Shown here piece after piece: positions 14,449 to 20,992 of a DNA stretch of 23,347 nucleotides (positions within the stretch are counted from its first letter, which is position 1; each line of letters begins with the position of its first letter). The notes beneath the pieces are model-generated. The model was not told where the DNA came from. It did no database searches and saw only the letters and a list, made by a program, of their open reading frames with translations. This DNA comes from Komagataeibacter kakiaceti JCM 25156 (lineage in GTDB: Bacteria; Pseudomonadota; Alphaproteobacteria; Acetobacterales; Acetobacteraceae): assembly GCF_000613305.1 (NCBI RefSeq), contig NZ_BAIO01000013.1:1-23347 (forward strand). Reading direction: 5' to 3'. Position numbers and translations under genes: made by a program.

Positions 14449-14480
14449 GGACGCATCGCCACGCGCGATGTTCGGTCCTG

Positions 14481-15515
14481 ATGAACAGGTCAACTTCATA
14501 TCACATGATGCAGTTGCCCCAGACGGGCAGCGCGCCGGAGTGGATACACCTCCTTCCGGCGGGTCGCTTTGAGGGCAAGGACGGGCGCGGTCCCTATACC
14601 ACGCCGCGCGATCCGGCGGCGCTCATGACGGCCAGCATGCGTGCGGCTGGTGGCAAGCTGACGCTGGACGAAAACCATTCCACCGATATTGCCGCCAAGA
14701 TCGGACTGCCCAGTCCCGCCATGGGCTGGATCACGGAATTGCAGGCCCGTGATGACGGCATCTGGGGCCGTGTCGAATGGAATGCTTCCGGGCACAGTGC
14801 GATGGATAACAAGTCCTATCGCGGGGTCAGCCCGGTTTTTGATCATGACGCACAGGGAAACGTGACGCTGATCAGGCGCGCTGCCCTGACCAATGACCCC
14901 AACCTGCTTGACCTTCACACCCTACATCACAGACAGGAGACGAGGATGGACCTCGCAGAACTGGCGCGCCGCCTCGGGCTTCCCGACACGGCGACGCAGG
15001 CCGACGTCGATCGCGCGCTTGAGGCGGCACGGACGGCCAGTGCCGCAACCACTTCCCTGCATTCAAGCCTGGGCACGCTGGTCGGTCTTGGTGCCGATGC
15101 AGGCACCGACGCCATCCTTGCGGCCGTGCGCGCCAGCGTGGAAGGCGGGCAGGCCAATACCCAGCGCATGCAGGCGATGGAAACGCAGTTGACCGAGCTG
15201 CGCCAGCAGAGCGCCAGGCGCGATGCCGAGACCGCAGTGGATGCCGCCGCGCGTGACGGCCGGGTCATCAGTGAGAGCCTGCGCACCGAACTGGTCAGCC
15301 TTCACGCCAGTAATCCGGAAATGGCCATGCGCATCATCAATGGCCTGCCCAAGCTGCCGCAGGGACAGATGGTCCGGCATTCGGCCAATGGTGGTCGCAG
15401 CACCACCATGGATATGGATGGTGCTGACGCGGCCGCCGTGGCCAAGATGGACGCGGCTTTCGGGGTGACCGAGGCGGACATCCAGCAGTTTGGAGGCAAC
15501 CATGGCTCTGTCTGA
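14481..15515 (+). CDS. I: head maturation protease, Mu gpI type (contains scaffold)
   Basis: Processes the head during assembly. About 344 residues from 14481. The N-terminal half has the gpI pattern: APEWIHLLPAGRFEGKDGRG, the PY/R.P segment, LTLDENHSTDIAAKIG, AMGWITEL, VEWNASGHSAM and KSYRGVSPVFDHD, whose Ser is a catalytic candidate. The C-terminal half (from about 14946) is helical, Gln/Ala-rich and scaffold-like. No start has a good ribosome site. 14481 fits the spacing of the upstream palindrome, and 14505 or 14508 would still include the conserved EWI block. The stop overlaps the next gene by 14 bases. Confidence 0.88.
   Translation: MNRSTSYHMMQLPQTGSAPEWIHLLPAGRFEGKDGRGPYTTPRDPAALMTASMRAAGGKLTLDENHSTDIAAKIGLPSPAMGWITELQARDDGIWGRVEWNASGHSAMDNKSYRGVSPVFDHDAQGNVTLIRRAALTNDPNLLDLHTLHHRQETRMDLAELARRLGLPDTATQADVDRALEAARTASAATTSLHSSLGTLVGLGADAGTDAILAAVRASVEGGQANTQRMQAMETQLTELRQQSARRDAETAVDAAARDGRVISESLRTELVSLHASNPEMAMRIINGLPKLPQGQMVRHSANGGRSTTMDMDGADAAAVAKMDAAFGVTEADIQQFGGNHGSV
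14946..15515 (+). CDS. Z: internal in-frame start for the head scaffold (gpZ type)
   Basis: In Mu, scaffold Z is made from an internal start in gene I. Here an in-frame ATG at 14946 has a strong ribosome site (AGGAG at 14935-14939, spacing 6, with a further GAGG at 14942-14945). It begins MDLAELARRLGLPDTATQAD, exactly where the protease domain ends. The 189-residue product is predominantly alpha-helical (AMETQLTELRQQSARRDAET), as a scaffold should be. The protease start itself lacks such a site, so more scaffold than protease would be made. Separate expression is inferred. Confidence 0.7.
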   Translation: MDLAELARRLGLPDTATQADVDRALEAARTASAATTSLHSSLGTLVGLGADAGTDAILAAVRASVEGGQANTQRMQAMETQLTELRQQSARRDAETAVDAAARDGRVISESLRTELVSLHASNPEMAMRIINGLPKLPQGQMVRHSANGGRSTTMDMDGADAAAVAKMDAAFGVTEADIQQFGGNHGSV

Positions 15516-15951
15516 TGACCGGGCGCTGGACCGCATCCGCTGCGGCGCGCGCCCTGAATTCCCGCTATCTGTCGCGGCCGGGTTCTGCGTGTATCGCGGG
15601 GCCATTACGGCGGTCTGCCAGGACGGCACCGCCGTTCCGGCTGGCAGCACCGGCACGCCGTCCCCCCTCGTGGCGATCATGGGCATTGCCCGTGGGCGTC
15701 AGGACAATTCCGGCACGTCGCAGGTCTATGGCGACCAGAGCGGTCCCGGTCCCGCATGGATCGAAAAGGATGCGTTTGCTCTGCCGTTCGACACGGCTCC
15801 CACGTGGGCCAATGTTGGTGCGACGGTTTACGCCATCGACGATGAAACGGTGTCCCTCACCGAAACCCCCGAAGGCGGCACTGCGCGTCTCCAGGTCGGC
15901 ACGCTGTCCGGCCTGGACGAAAACGGCGTGCCCTTCGTCCTGATCCAGTAA
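15502..15951 (+). CDS. capsid cement/decoration-like protein (DUF2190-like)
   Basis: 149 residues, start at 15502 with GGAGG at 15492-15496; the ATG at 15490 would precede that site. It lies between the protease/scaffold and the major head protein, where many Mu-like phages of this group encode a small beta-rich decoration protein. The sequence is strand-rich (CVYRGAITAVCQDGTAVPAG, ATVYAIDDETVSLTE, ARLQVGTLSGLDENGVPFVL) and ends in a pattern much like DUF2190 proteins. Such proteins bind and stabilise the expanded capsid. Family assignment is moderate; placement is strong. Confidence 0.7.
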   Translation: MALSDDRALDRIRCGARPEFPLSVAAGFCVYRGAITAVCQDGTAVPAGSTGTPSPLVAIMGIARGRQDNSGTSQVYGDQSGPGPAWIEKDAFALPFDTAPTWANVGATVYAIDDETVSLTETPEGGTARLQVGTLSGLDENGVPFVLIQ

Positions 15952-15961
15952 GGCGACCGAC

Positions 15962-16914
15962 ATGGAAATCAACGCAGGCAACATCAACGCGCTGACCACG
16001 CGCATCAACGTGGCGTTCAACAGGCGCCTGTCGGTCGTCGCCCCGACCTATCAGAAGTTCTCCATGGTCATCCCGTCCACCAGCGGTCCAACTTCTACCC
16101 GCGTCTGGCGGAACTGCCGGGGCTGCGTGAATGGAAGGGATCGCGCGTCGTCCACCGCCTGAGTGTGGGTGGACGCATGCAGATCATCAACCGGAAGTTC
16201 GAGGAAACCCTTTCGATCTCCCGCGATGACCTGGACGATGACGATTACGGCATGCTGATGCCGGTGGTCGAGGAACTGGGATCGGATGCCGGTTCCCTGC
16301 CTGACAAGCTGGTTTATGAACAGTTGGGCAAGGGACGCACCGAACTGTGCATGGACGGCCAGCCCTATTTCGACAAGGATCACCCGGCCTACGACAGCAA
16401 TGGCGATCTGTTCTCTTACGCCAATATCGACACCATCCAGGATGGTGAGCAGGCCCAGCCGTGGTGGTATGTGTTTGACACAAGCCGTGCGCTGAAACCC
16501 ATCATCTTCCAGCCGCGTCGCCCGTTCTCGATCATCGCCAAGACCCAGCTTACCTCGGGAAATGTCTTCAACGATGACGAGTTCGTATGGGGCACGGACG
16601 GCCGCTGTGCTGCGGGGTTTGGCTTCCACATGTTCGCCTATTGCACCAACCGGCCACCCACGGCGGATGTGTTCAATTCGATCGTGGGCGCGATGGCCTC
16701 GCAGTGCCGCCGGGACGGGTCGCCCTATGGCGTCAGCCCCAAGCTGGTCGTGGGGCCGAAGAACATGGAAGGCCCGCTGCGCACGCTGCTGAAAAGCACG
16801 CTGGTACCCGTGCTGGCACCGGACGGCAAGACGTGGGTGCCCGGCACCAACGTCTGGGCCGATTATTGCGACCTGCTGGTCGCGGACCGTCTGCCGCAGG
16901 CCGTGGGGAACTAA
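15962..16914 (+). pseudogene. T: major head protein, Mu gpT type, split by a one-base frameshift at about 16087
   Basis: Main capsid subunit. From 15962 the start is MEINAGNINALTTRINVAFN ... YQKFSMVIPSTSG and then a stop at 16162. Re-reading T16087 restores SNFYPRLAELPGLREWKGSR, VVHRLSVGGRMQIINRKFEE and the full gpT sequence to 16914 (SISRDDLDDDDYGMLMPVVE, FDKDHPAYDSNGDLFSYANI, LVVGPKNMEGPLRTLL, WADYCDLLVADRLP). The restored length is about 317 residues (Mu gpT has 305). The break is best explained by GGTTCC having become GGTCC. An ATG at 16165 would give a protein lacking the N-terminal 67 residues, which would not be expected to form capsids. Confidence 0.92.
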
Positions 16915-16917
16915 CCG

Positions 16918-17268
16918 ATGTCCGCAAAGTCCACAGCAGCCCAGAATACGAAGACCGCGACGGTTGGCACGGAAGCCACCGGCGGTGTCGTCGAGCATCT
17001 GGTCGAGAAGTTCGACGAGGTGATGGATGCCGAGGCGAAAGCCGCCCAGGCGCAGGCCGTATCGTCTCAGGTGGTCCTGCTGTCAAAAGGGCATGCGCGC
17101 AGCGTGCCCAATGACAGCCTGATCATCGTGTGCCGTGAGCCGGGTTTCCGGCGCGCGGGCATCGCCCACCCGGCGGTGGAGGTCTATGCGGCCGACCACT
17201 TCAATGCGGAGCAACTGGCGATGCTGGTGGCCGAGCCGATGCTGGAAGTGATCGGGGTCAAGGAATGA
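16918..17268 (+). CDS. gp35-like head protein (FluMu N-terminal-type domain)
   Basis: 116 residues, starting four bases after the gpT stop. The N-terminal half is a low-complexity, Ala/Thr-rich and charged linker (MSAKSTAAQNTKTATVGTEA ... KAAQAQAV). The C-terminal half carries the conserved small domain of this family: DSLIIVCREPGFRRAGIAHP, VEVYAADHFNAEQLAMLVAE, then PMLEVIGV. The same domain is found in Mu gp35 and FluMu proteins next to the capsid genes. Its role is not established. The stop overlaps the gp36-type start (ATGA). Confidence 0.8.
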   Translation: MSAKSTAAQNTKTATVGTEATGGVVEHLVEKFDEVMDAEAKAAQAQAVSSQVVLLSKGHARSVPNDSLIIVCREPGFRRAGIAHPAVEVYAADHFNAEQLAMLVAEPMLEVIGVKE

Positions 17269-17687
17269 GCCAGTACGCCCAACTGGCGGACATGCGCGAG
17301 GCGTTTGGTGATGAGGAACTGATCCTGGTCACCACCCCCGAAGGCCAGCCCCGCGAGACGATCGACACCAGCCGGGTAAACACGGAGCTGGTAACGGCAT
17401 CGGCCGAAATCGACAGCTACCTGCGCCAGCGTTACCAGATGCCGATCAACGGCACCGATCCGATGATCGCGCGCGTATGCTGCGATATCGCGCGCTGGCG
17501 GCTGTGGAACCGATCGGACGCCGAACCATCCAACGCCGTGCGCGGCGGATACAAGGATGCGATTGCCTGGCTGAAGTCGGTCAATGTCGGGAGCGTCACG
17601 CTGGATGGTGAGATCGCCATCAATGTCGGCACCGACTTTTCGAATTTCGTGGCCCGGCGTCCGGCATTCATGGGGCGCTGTTCATGA
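17265..17687 (+). CDS. gp36-like head-tail connector-type protein (DUF1320)
   Basis: 140 residues. The DUF1320 pattern is clear: YAQLADMREAFGDEELILVT, VNTELVTASAEIDSYLRQRY, PMIARVCCDIARWRLW and AVRGGYKDAIAWLKSVNVGS. Helical proteins of this type act as head-completion or connector components in many tailed phages; the role in Mu is inferred from fold and position. ATGA overlaps at both ends couple it to gp35 and gp37. Confidence 0.88.
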   Translation: MSQYAQLADMREAFGDEELILVTTPEGQPRETIDTSRVNTELVTASAEIDSYLRQRYQMPINGTDPMIARVCCDIARWRLWNRSDAEPSNAVRGGYKDAIAWLKSVNVGSVTLDGEIAINVGTDFSNFVARRPAFMGRCS

Positions 17688-18307
17688 CGGCGCGTGAATT
17701 CAGTGCCGACCAGTGCCCCAGTGCGCGCCTGCGTAATGGTGGCCCGCTGCTGGAGGCATGGAATGGCCTGCGCGCGCTGCTGGTGCCCTATTTCCCGGAA
17801 AATCTGTTCAGATACCGGACCGTGCAGCCGCGCATGACCCCGCAACGGTGGCAGGAAATCTCCGCCAAAGCGCCGATGATCGGCATGTCATGGGCAGGAT
17901 GGGTGCCGGGGAACGACCGTGGTGGCCGCCAGTTTCGGGGAGATGCATCATTTCCCATCTTCCTGCTGGTCAAGACGCCCCTCCCTGAAGACCTGATTCT
18001 CGGCACGGACACGATGCCCGGCGCAATGGGGGTGGCATCCACTGCTGTCCATGCCCTGAACGGTAGGAAGATCAGGGGTGGCACGGTGCGGGTCCGGTCG
18101 GTCAGCAATCTGGAATCCTGCGACTGGATCAACGATCGCACGGCCATCGTGACGATGAATGTCGTGGTCGAGAACCTTGCCTTCAATGAGCGATACCTGA
18201 CGGCCGACATGCCCACGCTGACCAGGCTGGAAGGCACATGGACGTTCACCCCCGGCGATGGCGTGGTCGAGGACGTCGTTTTCGATACGGAAAGCAGATC
18301 ATCATGA
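17684..18307 (+). CDS. gp37-like tail protein (DUF1834)
   Basis: 207 residues, frame intact. The family is recognised from position and from its N-terminal alpha-beta domain and strand-rich C-terminus: GPLLEAWNGLRALLVPYFPE, FPIFLLVKTPLPED, RGGTVRVRSVSNLESCDWIN, AIVTMNVVVENLAFNERYLT. Genes at this place between gp36 and gp38 usually take part in head-tail joining or tail completion. The Mu numbering is secure from order; biochemical function is unknown. Coupled by ATGA to both neighbours. Confidence 0.82.
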   Translation: MTAREFSADQCPSARLRNGGPLLEAWNGLRALLVPYFPENLFRYRTVQPRMTPQRWQEISAKAPMIGMSWAGWVPGNDRGGRQFRGDASFPIFLLVKTPLPEDLILGTDTMPGAMGVASTAVHALNGRKIRGGTVRVRSVSNLESCDWINDRTAIVTMNVVVENLAFNERYLTADMPTLTRLEGTWTFTPGDGVVEDVVFDTESRSS

Positions 18308-18546
18308 GCAAGACCCTGAAAGTCGTGCCGAAACCGGGCACGATCATCCGCGATGCGAAGGGCCGCGACATGGGCAAAGGCCCGTTCGAGGTTGACCTGT
18401 CGGATCGCTACTGGCGGCGGCTGCGCAAGTGGGGGGACATCATGCCCCCTGATGAAGTCGCGGCAGCAGCCGCGAAAGCGGCGGCCACGGCCGCAGCGCC
18501 TGCTGCTGCCCCCGCGAAACCTGCAACACCGGGAGCCAAGGCATGA
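18304..18546 (+). CDS. gp38-like protein (DUF2635)
   Basis: 80 residues from the ATG overlapping the gp37 stop. The DUF2635 signature is visible in the first 50 residues: MSKTLKVVPKPGTIIRDAKG, then PFEVDLSDRYWRRLRKWGDI. It is followed by an Ala/Pro-rich tail (VAAAAAKAAATAAAPAAAPA), which is longer than usual for the family. It always sits just before the tail sheath gene in Mu-like phages, as here (ATGA overlap at 18543). Function unknown. Confidence 0.85.
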   Translation: MSKTLKVVPKPGTIIRDAKGRDMGKGPFEVDLSDRYWRRLRKWGDIMPPDEVAAAAAKAAATAAAPAAAPAKPATPGAKA

Positions 18547-20018
18547 GTGTCCTGACCCAGATTCCCGATAACTGGAACGTCCCCGGCTCCAATGCCGAGG
18601 TGGTGGCGATCCGCACGGGCACCACGCTGACGGCCATGCCGCTACGCATTCTGGTCATCGGGCAGTTGTCCGGCGGGATGGTGCAGCCGCTGGTGCCGGT
18701 CCCGGTGACGGACCCCTCGCAGCCGCCTGCGCTGTTTGGTCCGGGCACGCGGCTGGCCCGTGCCGTGGTCAAGCTGCTGAATGCGGCACCGTATGCACAG
18801 ATTGATGTCATCGGCGTGGCCCCCGTGCAGGATGGCCTTGCCGCCATGGGCAGCGTGCTGCCCGTAGGAACCGCCACGGGTGCTGGCACCTTTGCCGTTG
18901 TGGTGGGTGGCGTGCGTATTCCCGTTACCGTGCCGTCCGGCACCACGGCCGCACAGGCACAGGCGGCGCTGATCGCGGCGCTGGCCACCGTGACCGATGC
19001 CGCGAACATGGTGACCATGACGGCCGACGCCACCACGGCGGCCGTGACTGTGGCGCTGAAGGAAAAGGGCGCTGAAGGCAACAACATTGACCTGCGCATG
19101 AGTTCCGCCCTGACGGATCAGGTGCCGGGGCTGTCCTTTACCGTCACGCCGTTCTCTGGCGGTGGCGGCGCGCCGGACATCGAGGACGCGCTCGATGCTG
19201 TATCCAACACATGGTACACGGACATCTTCCTCGGCCTGACCGACACGCCGAACCTGACCGAATTCACGGCGGAACTGACCCGGCGGTATGGCGCGATGGT
19301 GCGCAAGGATGCCCACGGGTATATCGGTTTCCGTGGCTCTTATGCGGACACCCTGACCCTGCTGGAGGGGCTGAACTGCCCGTATCTGTGCGTGTTGGCC
19401 GCCAACGCTCCCAAATGGTCGCCGTGGGAAGCCGGTGCGGTGTTCTGTGGCATCGCCGCCCAGGCGTCCAATAATGACCCCGCGCGCCAGATGCGTGACC
19501 TTGTGCTGACCGGACTGGAGGGGCTTGGTCCTGACGATGGTGACCTGTTCACCGAGGAAATGCGCAACGTCATCCTTGGTCAGGGTGGTGCGACCTTCGA
19601 TGTGGGGCAGGATGGAACGGTCACGCTTGAACGGGCCGTGACATCTTACAAGACCGACGCGAACGACCTGCCGGATACGTCATGGCAGGACATCATGACG
19701 GTCAAGACCGCGACGCGGGTGCGCTACGAGTTCCGGACCTACACCGGAAGCGGCTGGGCCACCTACAAGCTGGCGGATGACGGGTCATCGCTGTCCATGG
19801 CTGATGGTGTCATCACGCCGTCACTCGCGAAGGCGGAATGGATTGCCCAGTGCAAGATCTACGAGGCGAATGGATGGATCGAGAATGTCGATACCCTTGG
19901 CCCGCAGGCGGTGTTCTGGCGCGATCCGGATAACCGGAACCGCATGCTCTATACGGCCCCCATTCAGGTCATCGGCAGCCTGATCCGTCTGGACGGCCAG
20001 ATTCAGGTTGAGGTGTAA
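18543..20018 (+). CDS. L: contractile tail sheath protein, Mu gpL type
   Basis: 491 residues (Mu gpL 495), frame intact. Sheath subunits polymerise around the tail tube and contract at infection. Typical sequence: LTQIPDNWNVPGSNAEVVAI at the start (gpL-type IPxNxRVPG), RILVIGQLSGG, an inserted domain around 18830-19170 rich in Ala, Thr and Val, then DIFLGLTDTPNLTEFTAELT, HGYIGFRGSYADTLTLLE, DPARQMRDLVLTGLEGLGPD, TVTLERAVTSYKTDA and DLPDTSWQDIMTVKTATRVR, ending with DGQIQVEV. The tail tube gene follows two bases downstream, the standard arrangement. Confidence 0.95.
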   Translation: MSVLTQIPDNWNVPGSNAEVVAIRTGTTLTAMPLRILVIGQLSGGMVQPLVPVPVTDPSQPPALFGPGTRLARAVVKLLNAAPYAQIDVIGVAPVQDGLAAMGSVLPVGTATGAGTFAVVVGGVRIPVTVPSGTTAAQAQAALIAALATVTDAANMVTMTADATTAAVTVALKEKGAEGNNIDLRMSSALTDQVPGLSFTVTPFSGGGGAPDIEDALDAVSNTWYTDIFLGLTDTPNLTEFTAELTRRYGAMVRKDAHGYIGFRGSYADTLTLLEGLNCPYLCVLAANAPKWSPWEAGAVFCGIAAQASNNDPARQMRDLVLTGLEGLGPDDGDLFTEEMRNVILGQGGATFDVGQDGTVTLERAVTSYKTDANDLPDTSWQDIMTVKTATRVRYEFRTYTGSGWATYKLADDGSSLSMADGVITPSLAKAEWIAQCKIYEANGWIENVDTLGPQAVFWRDPDNRNRMLYTAPIQVIGSLIRLDGQIQVEV

Positions 20019-20020
20019 AA

Positions 20021-20401
20021 ATGGCAGCAGATTCAAACGACGTTATTGGCATCGTCACGATCTATGTGGGCACCCAGCAGATGGACTGCGGTGAAGGCAG
20101 TTCCATCCAGTTGCCTGGTCGCAAGAACAACCGTGTCCTGACCGGCATGAAGACCCGGCGCGCCGGGGCCTATGAAGGCGGCATCATCAAGGCGACGCCG
20201 GTGGTCGGGACCGGGGACAACGTGACCAGCATGTTCGACACGGTGCGCCGTGGTCCCATGCAGTTGGTCTGCGACACCGGGCAGGTGTTCTCCATCTCGG
20301 ACGCCTTCCTTGAACAGAAACCCACCACCACGGACAACGGCGGCAAATCACCCGCCACATGGTATTTCGACATCTACACGGAGCATACAGCCAGTGCGTA
20401 A
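20021..20401 (+). CDS. M: tail tube protein, Mu gpM type
   Basis: 126 residues (Mu gpM 118). Forms the inner tube through which DNA passes. Conserved features are GIVTIYVGTQQMDCGEGSSI, LPGRKNNRVLTGMKTRRAGA, YEGGIIKATPVVGTGDNVTS, GPMQLVCDTGQVFSISDAFL and the C-terminal GGKSPATWYFDIYTEH. The gene starts immediately after the sheath stop with no frame disruption. Confidence 0.94.
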   Translation: MAADSNDVIGIVTIYVGTQQMDCGEGSSIQLPGRKNNRVLTGMKTRRAGAYEGGIIKATPVVGTGDNVTSMFDTVRRGPMQLVCDTGQVFSISDAFLEQKPTTTDNGGKSPATWYFDIYTEHTASA

Positions 20402-20411
20402 ACATAACGAG

Positions 20412-20840
20412 ATGCCCGAATTCACACCGGGAACGGGCGGCGGTCCGGCGGAAGAAGCGGCGGAATCATTCCTGCCGGAAACCGCGCGCGTGGAGGGTCT
20501 TGAACCCGCCGGGCCCGGTTTCCCCAGGCGCGCGCTGAAGGGCGAGAACGGAGCAGTGATCCTGCCGCTGCTGGCCCCCGCGAAGCAGACCACCAAAGGG
20601 CCGGGTGACGTTGTGTCCGAGCGTTTTGTGGATCAGTTGGTGTTCCGCCCCCTGAAGGGCAAGCAGATTCGTGAAGCGCAGGCGCGCAAGCGCGATGAAG
20701 GCAGCTTCATCATGAGCCTGATGCAGGTCTCATCGGGCCTGAACGGTCCGGTGGGTGCGATGCTGTTTGATGACCTGGACGGTCCGGACTTCATGGCGGC
20801 GCAGGTCATCGTGAGCGTTTTTATCAATCCTGGCCTGTAA
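20412..20840 (+). CDS. tail assembly protein, gp41 family
   Basis: 142 residues from the ATG at 20412, with CGAGATG context and a weak ribosome site. The N-terminal 45 residues are Gly/Pro/Glu-rich and poorly conserved. The family core follows: GAVILPLLAPAKQTTKGPGD, VVSERFVDQLVFRPLKGKQI, REAQARKRDEGSFIMSLMQV, then LDGPDFMAAQVIVSVFINPGL. Proteins of this type are tape-measure chaperones. In many phages a fraction of ribosomes shifts frame near the end to make a longer product. The frame at -1 is open here from before the end of this gene through the GpE-like reading frame. Confidence 0.88.
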   Translation: MPEFTPGTGGGPAEEAAESFLPETARVEGLEPAGPGFPRRALKGENGAVILPLLAPAKQTTKGPGDVVSERFVDQLVFRPLKGKQIREAQARKRDEGSFIMSLMQVSSGLNGPVGAMLFDDLDGPDFMAAQVIVSVFINPGL

Positions 20841-20854
20841 ACTGGCCGGTCATC

Positions 20855-20983
20855 ATGACCTCTCTGGCGCATTACCTGCATTTCCCCATGGCGGACCTGT
20901 GGGGAATGACCTGGGAGGACATGCGGTTCTGGTCCGATAACCTTCGGGAATTATTTGCCCAGCAGGCCGGGCAGCAGGGATGA
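20855..20983 (+). CDS. GpE-like tail assembly partner (short frame following gp41)
   Basis: 42 residues, MTSLAHYLHFPMADLWGMTW then EDMRFWSDNLRELFAQQAGQ. It resembles the P2 GpE type (small, Trp-rich, M.x.E...W motif), which lies between the tail chaperone and the tape measure. The frame is open upstream through 20810, so this may be made as a -1 frameshift extension of gp41 rather than from its own ATG. A slippage-prone run TTTTT lies at 20818-20822. No ribosome binding site of quality precedes 20855, which favours the fusion route. Confidence 0.65.
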   Translation: MTSLAHYLHFPMADLWGMTWEDMRFWSDNLRELFAQQAGQQG

Positions 20984-20992
20984 GGCGCTGAT

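Noticed and set aside
16165..16914. gpT starting independently at the ATG at 16165
   Set aside because: The preceding frame carries the true N-terminus and the join point restores the family sequence after one added T, so the short form is an artefact of the break.
18826..18836. Third copy of the palindrome core (GTGCAGGATGG) inside the tail sheath gene
   Set aside because: Only the left arm matches, no inverted repeat is present, and it lies inside a conserved coding sequence.
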